A stretch of DNA of 64,000 nucleotides from Streptomyces avidinii. GTDB lineage: Bacteria; Actinomycetota; Actinomycetes; Streptomycetales; Streptomycetaceae. The notes beneath the pieces were generated by a model. That model saw only the letters and a list, made by a program, of their open reading frames with translations. It was not told the origin of the DNA and ran no database searches. Location of the stretch: NCBI RefSeq assembly GCF_014650695.1, contig NZ_BMVL01000006.1:310001-374000 (forward strand), read 5' to 3'. A program made the translations under genes and the position numbers. Within the stretch, counting starts at the first letter, position 1. Every line of letters starts with the position of its first letter. Positions 15,732 through 25,249 of this stretch are shown in pieces.

Positions 15732-16529
15732 ATGGAAGATCTTCCCGCGTCACGGGTTGACGCGTACCTGCGGCGGATCGGGGCCGAGCGCCCCGTGTCG
15801 GCGAGTGCGGCGGCCCTGCGCGACCTGCACCTGCGGCACCTGCGGACCGTCCCCTTCGAGAGCCTGTCCATCCATCTCGGCCAGGCGATCGTGCTGGAGC
15901 CGGCCGCGCTGCTCGACAAGCTGTTCGGCGGCCGCGGCGGGTTCTGTTACGAGCTGAACGGGGCGTTCGCGCTGCTACTGCGGTCCCTGGGGTACCGGGT
16001 GGAGCTGCTGCAGGCCCGGGTGTACGCGGCCGGCGGCGGGCCGGGCATCCCCTACGACCATCTGGCGCTGCGCGTCGAGTGCGAGGAGGGACGGGCATGG
16101 CTGGTGGACGTGGGCTTCGGCGACCACAGCCACTTCCCGCTGGCCCTCGACGAGCGCGGCGAGCAGCCCGACCCGGGCGGGGTGTTCCGGATCGGGCCGG
16201 CCGACGGCGCTCACGGGGACCTCGACGTCGTCCAGGACGGCGTCCCGCAGTACCGGTTGGAGGCGCGTCCCCGGCTCCTGGCCGACTTCGTGACCGGCGC
16301 GTGGTGGCACAGCACCTCGCCCGCGTCCGGGTTCACCCGCAAGCCGGTGTGTTCGCTGCTGACGGAGACCGGCCGGATCACCCTCGGCGACCGGGTCCTG
16401 ACGGTGACGGACGCCGGGGAACGGACCGAGCGGACCCTGGACGGCGACGCCGAGGTCCTGGCGGCCTACCGCGTTCACTTCGGCATCGACCTGCCCCGGG
16501 TCCCGGTCCCGCTCCACCCCCGCCCGTAG
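15732..16529 (+). CDS. nat: arylamine N-acetyltransferase
   Basis: A 265-residue NAT, which transfers acetyl from acetyl-CoA to arylamines or hydrazines through a cysteine thioester. The triad is complete: Cys72 in RGGFCYELN, His110 in YDHLALRV and Asp126 in LVDVGFGD. The N-terminal FESLSIHLG segment is also typical. Length matches bacterial NATs. The chosen ATG at 15732 begins MEDLPASRVDAYLRRIG, the family start. In actinomycetes such enzymes detoxify aromatic amines or act as amide synthases in ansamycin-like pathways (RifF); nothing here suggests a polyketide cluster, so detoxification is more likely. Confidence 0.93.
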   Translation: MEDLPASRVDAYLRRIGAERPVSASAAALRDLHLRHLRTVPFESLSIHLGQAIVLEPAALLDKLFGGRGGFCYELNGAFALLLRSLGYRVELLQARVYAAGGGPGIPYDHLALRVECEEGRAWLVDVGFGDHSHFPLALDERGEQPDPGGVFRIGPADGAHGDLDVVQDGVPQYRLEARPRLLADFVTGAWWHSTSPASGFTRKPVCSLLTETGRITLGDRVLTVTDAGERTERTLDGDAEVLAAYRVHFGIDLPRVPVPLHPRP

Positions 16530-16575
16530 CGGCCTGCCTCCGCCTCCCGTACGCATCGGCGGACACCAGTGCGAG

Positions 16576-17124
16576 TCAGTCCGTATCGGCCCGGGCGATG
16601 AGGCGGGTACCGCACCAGCTGCAGTACCGGGCGTCGGCTTCGATGGCGTGCCGGTGGCACTGCTCGCAGACGAGGTGGACCGGGCACTGCGGTGTGAGCG
16701 GTTCGGTGCGGGGCGGCCGGCCGATGGCCATGCCGGCACGTCTGCGGTGCGCGGTGAGGAACACCAGTCCCTCGGGGCCGGCTCGGAGCGAGCGGGAGGC
16801 CCCGCGCGGCAGCAGGGTGAGGGAGCCCGGCACGACCTCCGAGGCGGCGCCGTCCAGGGTCAGGGAACCACCGCCGTGGACCACGGCGAGCAGGACGTCC
16901 ACCTCGGGCTCCCGGTGCACGGCGATCTCTCCGCCGGGCAGGAGCCGCACCAGGTTCGCGTCGAGCTGCCGGCCCTTCTTCCGGAGCCGCCACAGGGCGC
17001 CGCTCTGGCCGTCCGTGGCGGCCTCGATCAATCCCGTGACCGTGACGCCCACGGCTTTCCGCTCGACCACCGCATGTCCTTCCCCCGTGTTCGGCTGCTC
17101 CGCCGACCCGTCGTGCTCGCCCAT
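16576..17124 (-). CDS. cupin-like protein with C-terminal zinc ribbon
   Basis: A 182-residue protein. Residues about 28-125 read as a single cupin barrel (NLVRLLPGGEIAVHREPEVD, LLAVVHGGGSLTL, VVPGSLTLLPRG), although the usual metal-binding HxH is reduced to one His. Residues about 148-176 form a zinc ribbon, CEQCHRH then YCSWCG. The fusion suggests a metal- or nucleic-acid-linked sensor rather than an enzyme, but no function is established. ATG 17124; convergent with nat, 46 bases apart. Confidence 0.75.
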   Translation of the reverse strand: MGEHDGSAEQPNTGEGHAVVERKAVGVTVTGLIEAATDGQSGALWRLRKKGRQLDANLVRLLPGGEIAVHREPEVDVLLAVVHGGGSLTLDGAASEVVPGSLTLLPRGASRSLRAGPEGLVFLTAHRRRAGMAIGRPPRTEPLTPQCPVHLVCEQCHRHAIEADARYCSWCGTRLIARADTD

Positions 17125-17196
17125 GAGAACATCTCGGCCGGTGTCCGCACCAACGAGCCGGACACGAAGCGGTCACATGATCGCCAGGGCGACGAG

Positions 17197-17232
17197 GACC
17201 GCCTCCTGTCCGCAGGTGGGCAGGAGGCGGTC
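17197..17232. terminator. orphan terminator-like hairpin
   Basis: GACCGCCTCCTG and CAGGAGGCGGTC pair perfectly over 12 bp with a 12-base loop. No gene ends immediately before it on either strand. Confidence 0.45.
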
Positions 17233-17260
17233 GTCATGTCGCAGGGGAGCCTTTCCGCGC

Positions 17261-17308
<48 letters not shown>

Positions 17309-17698
17309 AACTAACCGGTCAGGTTCCGCTCGCCACCTTGCCGCCCATCGCCCCGAACGAGTGGGACAGCAGCAACGGCCGGGTCGAGCAGGTATCCCAC
17401 CCGTTGGGGTCAAGATCCGCCGGGTCACGGGTCTGTACCGGGGGACGACCGCCTCCCGAAGGTGCGGAAGGCCGGCGGGCACCGCCGTCCCCGCTGGTCG
17501 GCGGCGGCCCCGAGCGGGTGCGCGCGTGTCGGGTCCGGATGTGCGTGTAACAGGAAGGTATGGGTGGGTGCTCGGGTGGAACGGCTGCCCGGGCCGGGCG
17601 GGTCCTTCTGATCAGAGACGCTCGCTCGTAGCGACCGCACCGACCGCCCGCACCGCCGACCCGACCCCGAACCCGACCCCGAACCCGAGGAAGCAACG

Positions 17699-18370
17699 AT
17701 GCGCGTTCACCAGCTGACCTTCGCAGCCCTGGCCGTCGCGGCGAGTTTCTCGCTCACGGCCTGCCAGAACGGCGCGGACGGCGCGGGGCAGAGCGGCGGC
17801 CCGTCGCCCTCGTCCACCGCCTCGGCCGCCTCCACCGCGTCGCCCTCGGTGGGCAGTTCGGATCCGGGTGGCGGGAAGGCCTCCGACGGGACGACGAGCT
17901 CCGGCGGAAAGGGCACGGCCGCCGCGACCGGCTCCGACGCGAGCGGCAAGGCCGGCAAGTGCCGGACCGACGAGCTGGAGATCACGGCCGCGGAACGCAC
18001 CATCGGCGGCGACGCGGACGGCACCGTCGCGGTGACGCTGAAGAACCGCGGCGGCCGGGACTGCACGATCTCCGGATACGCGGGTGTCGACCTGAAGACC
18101 GGGTCGGGCTCGTTGTCCGCGAAGCGCACCGGTCAGCAGGCCGACACCGCCGTCCTCAAGAAGGGTGACTCGACGTACTTCGGCATCACCTACCCGCTCA
18201 ACACGTCGGGCGGCTCCGGCGTCCGCGTCACGGGGCTGGTGGTGACCCCGCCGGACGAGACGAAGTCGGTCACCCTCGACTGGCCGGGCGCCGGCACCCT
18301 GCCCGTCACGGAGGGCGGCGGCGCCTCGGTGAAGATCGGCCCGGTGGGAAGCGCCGGCCAGGGCGGCTGA
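17699..18370 (+). CDS. lipoprotein with DUF4232 domain
   Basis: A 223-residue lipoprotein. The signal peptide ends in the lipobox LTAC, with Cys22 the lipidated residue. A long Ser/Gly/Ala-rich linker (about 23-85) leads to a DUF4232 domain starting at CRTDELEITA, with VAVTLKNRGGRDCTISGYAG and the conserved Cys pair. DUF4232 proteins are abundant on Streptomyces surfaces and have no established role. ATG 17699 behind GAGGAAG. A GC hairpin at 18391-18426 separates it from the convergent NTF2-like gene. Confidence 0.88.
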   Translation: MRVHQLTFAALAVAASFSLTACQNGADGAGQSGGPSPSSTASAASTASPSVGSSDPGGGKASDGTTSSGGKGTAAATGSDASGKAGKCRTDELEITAAERTIGGDADGTVAVTLKNRGGRDCTISGYAGVDLKTGSGSLSAKRTGQQADTAVLKKGDSTYFGITYPLNTSGGSGVRVTGLVVTPPDETKSVTLDWPGAGTLPVTEGGGASVKIGPVGSAGQGG

Positions 18371-18390
18371 CCCGTACGCCCCGGAGGTTT

Positions 18391-18426
18391 CCGTGCCGGC
18401 AAGCACCGGCAGGGCGACCGGCACGG
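18391..18426. terminator. hairpin between convergent genes
   Basis: CCGTGCCGG pairs with CCGGCACGG across an 18-base loop between the DUF4232 lipoprotein and the NTF2-like gene. Confidence 0.55.
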
Positions 18427-18504
18427 ACAGCCGACTGCCCCGTACCCGGGTCGTGACCCCCGGGGACGGGGCAGGTCCGGTTCGGCCGGACGGCGCGCGG
18501 CCGA

Positions 18505-19011
18505 TCAGGCGGCGGACGGGTTCCAGTCGGCGGGCAGGCCGGACTGGGCGAGGACCGTGGCCAGGCTGTAGTGGTCCTTGTCGGAGGCGATCCGGCAGTG
18601 GTTCCTGTCGAGGTCGAGCACGGCGGTCATCGGCACGGCGAAGGGCTTGGGCGCGCCCTTGAGGTGGCCGGAGTAGACGGCCTGGACGGTGACGCGGTCG
18701 CCGTCCAGGCGGGCGGTGCGGACGGTGACGTGGACGTTGTCGATCAGGGAGTCGGCGCGGGCCTTCCACCCCGAGATCTCCTTGCGGCCGCGGAAGGTGA
18801 CGGCCACGGCCTCGTCGGTGTAGACGCCGTCGGCGGTGAACACGGCCCCGAGCGCCCGGGGGTCGGTACCGTTCCAGGCGCGGGCCCAGGCCCCGACGAT
18901 GCCCGGCGTGCGGCGGTCGGTGTGCTGAGCGGCGTACGCGGTGGTGGCGGTGGCGCCGAGGACCGCGGTGGCGGTCAGCACGGTCATGGCACGGAGTGAG
19001 CGGGACGACAT
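18505..19011 (-). CDS. secreted NTF2/SnoaL-like protein
   Basis: A 168-residue protein with a signal peptide (MTVLTATAVLG to YAA) followed by an NTF2/SnoaL-like cone fold: WARAWNGTDPRALGAVFTAD, YTDEAVAVTFRGRKEI, and a strand-rich C-terminal half. Such proteins include ketosteroid-isomerase-like enzymes and non-enzymatic ligand binders. Export argues against a polyketide cyclase role and for an extracytoplasmic binding or carrier role. The ATG at 19011 has GAGGAG upstream. The AraC remnant lies 236 bases upstream on the same strand. Confidence 0.78.
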   Translation of the reverse strand: MSSRSLRAMTVLTATAVLGATATTAYAAQHTDRRTPGIVGAWARAWNGTDPRALGAVFTADGVYTDEAVAVTFRGRKEISGWKARADSLIDNVHVTVRTARLDGDRVTVQAVYSGHLKGAPKPFAVPMTAVLDLDRNHCRIASDKDHYSLATVLAQSGLPADWNPSAA

Positions 19012-19247
19012 GGTGGAAGCTCCTCGGGGTACGGATACAGGGGCGGGTACGGGTACGGGGGCGGGTGCGACCCGGGCCGCGTCCGTCCGGGTACCTGCGA
19101 CGTTCATGGCGCACAGACTCATGCCGGTCGGTGTCCACCCGCCAGGCCCCACGGGGCCGGTCGCTGTCCAGCCCTGCCCACTCCTGTCCACCCGGACCCG
19201 GTCGACGGGGCAGCCCCTGGCCGCGATTCCCGCGCCGCGCCGCGTAC

Positions 19248-20189
19248 CTACGCCGAGCGGTCCAGCGAGCTCCGCACGTACGCGCCCGGCGTCTGCCCGA
19301 AGTGGCGGCGGAAGGCCAGGATGTAGCCGTTGGTGCTGACGAATCCCACCCGGGCGGCGACCGTGCTGACCAACTGGCCCTGCTCCAGCAGGCTCAGCGA
19401 GTGGTTGAGCCGGAGCCGGGTGCCCCACTCGGAGAAGGCCATGCCGGTCTCCGCGCGGAAGGCCCGGCGCAGGCTGGTCGAGCTCGTGTAGAGGTTCTCC
19501 GCCCACTCCGTCGCGGTGCGCGGGTCACTCGGGGTACGGGCCAGCTCCCGCGCCACGGCGCCGGCGGTGTGGCTGGTGGGCTGGGGCAGCGGCAGGCAGT
19601 TGCGGTGCCCGGCGGACAGCGCGGCGAACACCTCCGGGTCGTCGTCCCGGGCGACGGTGCTGCGCATCCGGCCGAGGACGAGGCGGCGTTGGGCATCGGT
19701 GATGTTGATCGTGGTGACGTCCTGGTACGGCAGCTCGAAGCCCTCGGCATCGAAGGCCTCGGCGGCGATGACGGAGTCCGCCCCGAACCGTGCGCTGTGC
19801 GCGATGCCCGCCGGGATCCACAGTGCCACCGAGGCCGACAGCTCGTAGTCCGGCCGAGCGCGGTGACCACGATCCGGCCGACCGGAACATGCAGGAACTG
19901 GTGGAAATCGTGGACGTGCAAGGGGTGTCCGCCCTCGGCGATGAAATCGTCGCCGGCCGCGATCGCGGCGTCCACCCGGCTCCCCTCGTCGCGCACGCTG
20001 CGCAGTCCCGACTCGGCCACAACCTCCGGCATTGGACCGGGAACCACAAACCTCGGGCCGGACCAGCACCGGCCGCTCCCCGTAAGGGCCCGCAGACCGG
20101 TAGAGCACGCCGGCCTGCGAGACGAACACGGTCACCTGACGGCCTCTGCCGTCGCACCCCAGCCGGAACCCCACCACCGTCGTTGGCAT
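19248..20189 (-). pseudogene. AraC-family regulator with two frameshifts
   Basis: The C-terminal AraC HTH pair is intact (NLYTSSTSLRRAFRAETGMA, then TVAARVGFVSTNGYILAFRR) and the cupin-like sensor domain is readable, but in two frames. The start MPTTVVGFRLGCDG (ATG at 20189) runs to about 20055, then the frame must change for MPEVVAESGLRSV to HDFHQFLHVPVGRIVVTALG, and again near 19857 to reach DYELSASVALWIPAGIAHS. Each change is a single base at or beside a short G or T run, so sequencing error is possible for one or both; otherwise the gene is dead. Full length would be about 313 residues. Confidence 0.7.
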
Positions 20190-20335
20190 GCGCAGCCCCG
20201 TTCCGCCCGGTCCGGCGCTCCGGGCTCGTCCCACGTCCACCGCCCGCGGATCCGAGCGGTGTCCGTGCAGCACCGTACCGCGCGGCGAACGGCCGCGGCG
20301 GGGCTATCGGATGAAGAGGCGTGGGCCGGGTGCGC

Positions 20336-20372
20336 ATTGGGCGGTGGGCGGTGGGCGGTGGGCGGTAGCCGC
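20336..20372. repeat. (GGGCGGT)n tandem repeat
   Basis: Four tandem copies of GGGCGGT sit just after the O-methyltransferase stop codon. Confidence 0.7.
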
Positions 20373-22169
20373 TCAGCGCCGTCGGGCGACGGGGTCCGGT
20401 GCGGGCGCCCTGCGGGCGTGGAGGACGTGTGCGTCCAGGGGCAGGGGGCTGTGGCCGATGAGGTGGAGGCCCGACTCGGCGAACAGCCGCGCGTAGTGGT
20501 CGGCGTGACGTTCGCGGCCTCCGACGTTGCACAGCATGTGCAGGTCCCAGGCGGTGGCCAGCGAGGGAGAACCGTCGACCGGCAGGAGGCGTTCCACGAC
20601 GAGCAGGTCCGCGTGTGGGGGCATCGCGCGGGCGCAGTGGCGCAGGATCTCGCGGCAGCGGTCGTCGTCCCAGTCGTGCAGGACGCGGGAGAGGACGTAG
20701 ACGTCGCCCCCGGACGGCACGTCGGCGAAGTCACCCGCGCGGTAGTCGCAGCGCGCGCCGCAGCCCGCGGCGTCGAGCCGGCGGCGGGCGGCCTCGACCG
20801 CGTGCGGACGTTCGAGGAGGACACCGCGCAGGCGCGGGTGTGCCGCGAGCAGGAGACCGAGGAGCTCTCCGTTGCCTCCGGCGATGTCGACGACGGTCGC
20901 GGACTCGGGTGCCTGTGCGGCCGCGGCGATGACCGGGTGGGCGGGGAGCGGCTGGAACATCCGTGAACTCGCGGCCATCGACCGGTCGAAGAGGGAGGCG
21001 AGTTCGGGGTCGCGGGCGAAGTGGTCGAAGTGGTTCTCGCCGAAGATGCGGTCGAAGGCCGGCTGCCCGGTCCGCACGGCGTGGTCGAGGCCGCTGAAGG
21101 AACGGTAGAACGGGCCGCCGTACATCAGGGCCAGCGGTCGCATCGAGCCGGGCGTGTCCGCGCGCAGCAGGGCGCCGAGTTCGGTCAGGCGGAATCCTTC
21201 CTGCTCCACCTGCTCCATCCGCTGCTCATGGGCAGGGGCCGGGACCGGGACCGGGACCGGGACCCGGGTGACGGCGCCGAGCATGACGAGATAGCGCAGG
21301 AGTACGGCGAGGCTCCGGGGGTCGGTGCCCGTCAGCCGGGCGAGGTCCTCGGTGCGGCAGGCGGTACGGGTGTCCATGGCCTCGGGCAGTCCCAGCCGGG
21401 CGAACGCGGTGAGTGCCTGTGTCGTCCATGCCCCGGTGAGGAGATGAAGGAGCGTTTCGGCGGGCTGCCGCGCGTCACGGCCGGAGTCGTGGTCCAGGTG
21501 AGCGGCGAGGGTGTCCCGGTGGTCGCCGCGTGCGTAGAGTTCCAGCCGCCGGTAGTCGCAGGCCGCGCGGGCGGGGAGGGTGAAGTACAGGACGGTGCCG
21601 TCCTCGTGCGGGTTGTAGCCGCCGCCGTCGGGCCGTGCACCGTGACGGACGAGGATCGCGCAGAGGCCGCGCAGGGCCAGCGTCTCCGGGTGCTCGACCT
21701 CGAAGGCGAGGTGCGCCTCGTGCTGGCGGGTGCGCTCGTACGCGGCGATCGGTTCCAGGCCGGAGTGCGGGGGCACGGTCAGGGCGAACACCTCGACCGC
21801 ACGGACCTCCCCGTCGCAGCCGAGCACCCGAGGGCGCAGGATCTGCACGTCGAGCTCGGCCGGGTCGCGCCGGTGGCGCCGGGCGAGGCGTTCCCGTACC
21901 ACGACGCTGGGTTGGGCCTGAGTGTCCACGGCCAGTCCACAGTCGGCGAGTTGGGACCGCAGGCTTTCCGTGTCCGACGGGAAGAGCAGCAACCCGGCGT
22001 GGGCGAAACGGCATTGCCCGGCCAGCGCCTGAAGGTCCGGGCCGTCGAGGCCGGGCAGGAGGAGGGGGAGCAGGGCTGCGCTGTCGTGCTCGCGGACGAA
22101 CCGGGCTGCCGTGCGCAGGCTGGCGGTGTCGTCCAGGAGCAACGTTTTGTCGGGGAAGGTGGTCGTCAT
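20373..22169 (-). CDS. SAM-dependent O-methyltransferase with unrecognised N-terminal domain
   Basis: A 598-residue protein about 250 residues longer than usual O-methyltransferases. The C-terminal part (about 235-580) is a class I plant-type/AcIII-like O-methyltransferase: dimerisation helices (HLLTGAWTTQALTAFARLGL), SAM motif VVDIAGGNGELLGLLLAAHP, GDFADVPSGGDVYVLSRVLH and the catalytic-His region HDWDDDRC. Residues 1-230 (e.g. HAGLLLFPSDTESLRSQLAD, VEHPETLALRGLCAILVRHG) match nothing I know; they may bind a second substrate. A VPVPVPVPAPA linker comes from a hexamer repeat. It lies 105 bases downstream of a PobA-like hydroxylase, so the pair probably hydroxylates and then O-methylates an aromatic acid. 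Confidence 0.8.
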   Translation of the reverse strand: MTTTFPDKTLLLDDTASLRTAARFVREHDSAALLPLLLPGLDGPDLQALAGQCRFAHAGLLLFPSDTESLRSQLADCGLAVDTQAQPSVVVRERLARRHRRDPAELDVQILRPRVLGCDGEVRAVEVFALTVPPHSGLEPIAAYERTRQHEAHLAFEVEHPETLALRGLCAILVRHGARPDGGGYNPHEDGTVLYFTLPARAACDYRRLELYARGDHRDTLAAHLDHDSGRDARQPAETLLHLLTGAWTTQALTAFARLGLPEAMDTRTACRTEDLARLTGTDPRSLAVLLRYLVMLGAVTRVPVPVPVPAPAHEQRMEQVEQEGFRLTELGALLRADTPGSMRPLALMYGGPFYRSFSGLDHAVRTGQPAFDRIFGENHFDHFARDPELASLFDRSMAASSRMFQPLPAHPVIAAAAQAPESATVVDIAGGNGELLGLLLAAHPRLRGVLLERPHAVEAARRRLDAAGCGARCDYRAGDFADVPSGGDVYVLSRVLHDWDDDRCREILRHCARAMPPHADLLVVERLLPVDGSPSLATAWDLHMLCNVGGRERHADHYARLFAESGLHLIGHSPLPLDAHVLHARRAPAPDPVARRR

Positions 22170-22274
22170 CGTGAAGGTGTCCTCGGGCCGGTACGGGGGC
22201 AGGGCGGGGCAGGGCAGGGCGAAGCCGATGCGGCGGACGGAGCGGATGGATGCGGTGGAGAGCGCCCGCGACGG

Positions 22275-23516
22275 TCACACGCCGACGTAGTTCTCGGCGA
22301 ACCAGTCCTGGTGGACGCGCGAGGTGCGCAGCGAAGCGAGCCGGGAACGCTGCAGGGCGGCGTGGAAGAACGATCCGCCATCGTGGTCCCGGTCGGGGGT
22401 GGCGTGCAGGAGCCGGGTCATCCACCCGGTGAACTCCTGCGCCCGCCAGATGTGCGCAAGGCACTGGTCCGAGTACGTGTCCAGTCCCGCGGTGTCGTTC
22501 CGGGTGAGGGCGGCGGTGAGGGCTTCGGCCAGCATCTCGGCTTCCAGGACTGCGAGGTTGGCGCCCTTCGCGGCGGCCGGGGCCAGCAGACTCGCCGCGT
22601 CGCCCGCCAGGAAGAGCGAGCCGTGGCGCAGCGGTTCGACGACGTCGCAGGTCAGGTCGAAGACCCCGCGTTCCAGGAGTCTGCCGCGTCGCAGCGGGCC
22701 GTGGTCCGCGGCGCGCATCCGGAGGTCGAGCTCGTCCCAGATCTGCTGCTCGGGCCAGGCGTCGGCGGGTGTGCCGCGCTGCCACTGCAGGTAGTAGCGG
22801 GTGACGTCCGGTGTGCGGGCCATGTGTCCGGCGAAGCCGCGGTCGTGGATGGCGTAGCCGACGGCGTCGAGACTCGGCGGGGTCTCGGCGAGCAGGCCGA
22901 GCCAGGTCACGCCGTGGTCGTGGTGGTGGCGGCGGACGGCACCCGGCGGCAGTGAGCGGCGGGCCGCCCCGTACCGGCCGTCGCAGCCGGCGACGTACCG
23001 GGCGGTCCACCGGGTGGGACGGCCGTCGGGCTCGCGCGTCGTGACCGACGGCCGGGCGCCGTCGGTGCCGGTGCCGGTGCCGGTGTCGGCGTCACTCACG
23101 ATGAGTGCCTCGGTGTGGAAGTGGATGCGTCCGCCGAGGCCGAGGTAGTGCGTCAGGAGGTCGGTGACCAACTTCTGCTGCGGGTAGACGTGGTGCTGCT
23201 GGCCCTGGCCCAGGGCACCGTAGTCGAGGCGTAACCGGCCGTCCTCCGTGCGGAATTCGCATGTGCCGTGGCGGTGGCCGTGCCGGTGCAGGCCGTCGGC
23301 GAGGCCGTGGCGGTCCAGGATCCGCACGGTGTTCGGGGCGAGGAATCCGGCGCGGGCTCTGGTCTGAACGTGGTTGCGGGAGGCGCGTTCCAGGATCACG
23401 CAGTCGATCCCGGCGCTGTGCAGCAGGATTCCGAGAACGAGTCCGGCGGGACCGGCGCCGAGGACGACCACGTCGGCTGATCTACGTAACGTGCGGGAGT
23501 TCTGACTTTCCGTCAT
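22275..23516 (-). CDS. PobA-like FAD aromatic hydroxylase
   Basis: A 413-residue class A flavoprotein monooxygenase closest in layout to 4-hydroxybenzoate 3-monooxygenase. It shows the GAGPAGL FAD fingerprint (about 21-27), ERASRNHVQTRARAGFL, NTVRILDRHGL, the middle CDG motif (AGCDGRYGAARR) and GDAASLLAPAAAKGANLAV, nearly identical in spacing to PobA. It should insert oxygen into an electron-rich aromatic ring using NAD(P)H. An internal TGTGTG stretch (about 147-153) derives from a GTGCCG repeat. Start ATG 23516 (MTESQNS). The O-methyltransferase follows; an MFS remnant precedes on the same strand, so the trio may once have made and exported one product. Confidence 0.85.
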   Translation of the reverse strand: MTESQNSRTLRRSADVVVLGAGPAGLVLGILLHSAGIDCVILERASRNHVQTRARAGFLAPNTVRILDRHGLADGLHRHGHRHGTCEFRTEDGRLRLDYGALGQGQQHHVYPQQKLVTDLLTHYLGLGGRIHFHTEALIVSDADTGTGTGTDGARPSVTTREPDGRPTRWTARYVAGCDGRYGAARRSLPPGAVRRHHHDHGVTWLGLLAETPPSLDAVGYAIHDRGFAGHMARTPDVTRYYLQWQRGTPADAWPEQQIWDELDLRMRAADHGPLRRGRLLERGVFDLTCDVVEPLRHGSLFLAGDAASLLAPAAAKGANLAVLEAEMLAEALTAALTRNDTAGLDTYSDQCLAHIWRAQEFTGWMTRLLHATPDRDHDGGSFFHAALQRSRLASLRTSRVHQDWFAENYVGV

Positions 23517-23764
23517 AGCGGGTGAAGCATAAGCACGCGAAGATCCACGTACCTACGCAAGCCATCCTTAGGTGGGAATAGAGTGACAATCGCCCTGGGT
23601 TTTCCGGCCCGTTGGCGGCAGGGCCGGGACCGGTTTCCGCGGCCGGCCGGTGGTGCGCGCCGGGCGTGCGGAGGCGAGCGCACTCTCCCGCATTGCCCCG
23701 GCGCTTCCGGAGGCTGCGGTGGGCGATCGGTCCGCGCTCACTCAACGCCCGACCCGCACGGCAG

Positions 23765-24928
23765 TCACCCGTGCACCGTTGTGCGTGGGTGCGGCCCGGT
23801 GCAGGGTGCGGATCGCCGGGTCGCGAACAGCGCGGCACAGCCCACCAGGCAGGCACCCGCCGACACCAGAAGCAGCCGGCCGGAGGAAGCCAGTGCGGTG
23901 GCCGGACCCGCCAGTAACTGACCGAGTGCGATCCCGGAGACAGAGCCGGCCAGCTCGTACGCCGTGACCCGGTTGAGCACCCCCGGCGGGGTGTGGGTCT
24001 GCACGCTCGTTGCCCACATCACCGACCAGAACGCGATGGCGGCGCCGCCGAGAACGTGTCCCGCCAGCAGCAGCGGCAGGTCGGCGCCCAGCGCGACGCA
24101 GAGCGGCAGCGCGGTGTAGAGCGCCATCGCCGCGGTACCGGCGGCCAACGGCCGGGCCGGGCGCAGCGGGATGGCCAGCAGGCCGCCGAGAACCGTTCCG
24201 GCGCCGAGGCAGGAGACTGCCAGGCCGTACGCGTTCGGGCCGAGCCGGGCGCCGACCAGCGCGGAGCTGAGCGGTACCAGCGGGCCGAAGACCAGCACGC
24301 CGTAGCCCATCCAGATCAGGATGACCGTCCACATCCAGGTACGTGCGCGGAACTCCTGCCAGCCCCGGCGCAGGTCGCGGCGGAGCGAACCACCGGTGCG
24401 GGCGGAAGGGGGATCGACGACGGAAGTACCGGCATCGGCACCGACGTCGGCGCCGGCATCGACATCGCCGTCGGCCGCGGTAGCCGTGCGCGCTTCGCCG
24501 GGTGCGAACCGGATGAACGCCAGGCACAGGGCGCTGAGCACGAAGGTGCCCGCGTCGATCGCGTACACGGTCCCGGCGCTGGTCAGGGCGATCAGCAGGC
24601 CCGCCAGGGCCGGGCCGAGCAGGTGGGCGAGCGCGTCGGCCACCTTGAGCGTGGCGTTGGCCCGCTGCGGCTCGCGGGCGACCTGCAGGATCATCCCGTT
24701 CGCGCCGGGCAGGAACATCGCGACGGCCGCACCGGCCAGTGCCGCCAAGGTCACCAGCAGCCAGAACGGCGGCGTTCCGGCGAAGAAGGCGGCGGCCAGC
24801 ACGCCCTGGGTGAGCACCCGGACGAGGTCCGCGCCGACCATCATCCGGCGCGCGCCGAACCGGTCGGCGAACACCCCGCCGAAGAGGACCAGGAGGACGA
24901 ACGTCCCGGTCCAGGTGCCGAGGACGAG
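23765..24928 (-). pseudogene. MFS exporter missing its first membrane segment
   Basis: The readable part begins inside TM2 (LVLGTWTGTFVLLVLFGGV), continues with the loop FADRFGARRMM and covers the remaining ten or so segments to a normal stop. The N-terminal TM1 and start codon are absent. At 24928 the sequence switches abruptly to plus-strand AraC coding sequence. An internal ATG at 24874 could start a shorter product, but lacking TM1-2 it is unlikely to fold. An Asp/Ala-rich central loop (DGDVDAGADVGADAG) is repeat-derived. Confidence 0.7.
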
Positions 24929-25249
24929 GCCCCGCTGCTGGAGTGGCTGACCGGGCGGCTGGACCAGCCCGTCAGCGTCGCCGAGATGGCGATCCGCTCA
25001 CAGGTGTCGGCCCGCACACTGACCCGGCGCTTTACCGAGCAGCTGGGCATCAGTCCCGGACGCTGGCTGCTGGACCGCAGGATCGCCGCCACCCGGGCGC
25101 TGCTGGAGGAGACGGACCTGCCCGTGGAGACCATCGCCCGCAGGGTCGGCCTTTCCTCGGCGGTCAATCTGCGCCGACGCTTCCACGAGGCCCTGCGCAC
25201 CACGCCCGCCGCCTACCGGCGCGCCTTCCGCGCGGACAGGGCCGGGTGA
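24929..25249 (+). pseudogene. AraC/GlxA-type regulator, C-terminal DNA-binding part only
   Basis: About 106 codons encode a full AraC HTH pair: VSVAEMAIRSQVSARTLTRR and LPVETIARRVGLSSAVNLRR, ending FHEALRTTPAAYRRAF, as in the GlxA subfamily. The N-terminal ligand domain (about 200 residues, DJ-1/PfpI-like in this subfamily) and start codon are gone. It directly abuts the truncated minus-strand MFS gene. Confidence 0.75.
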
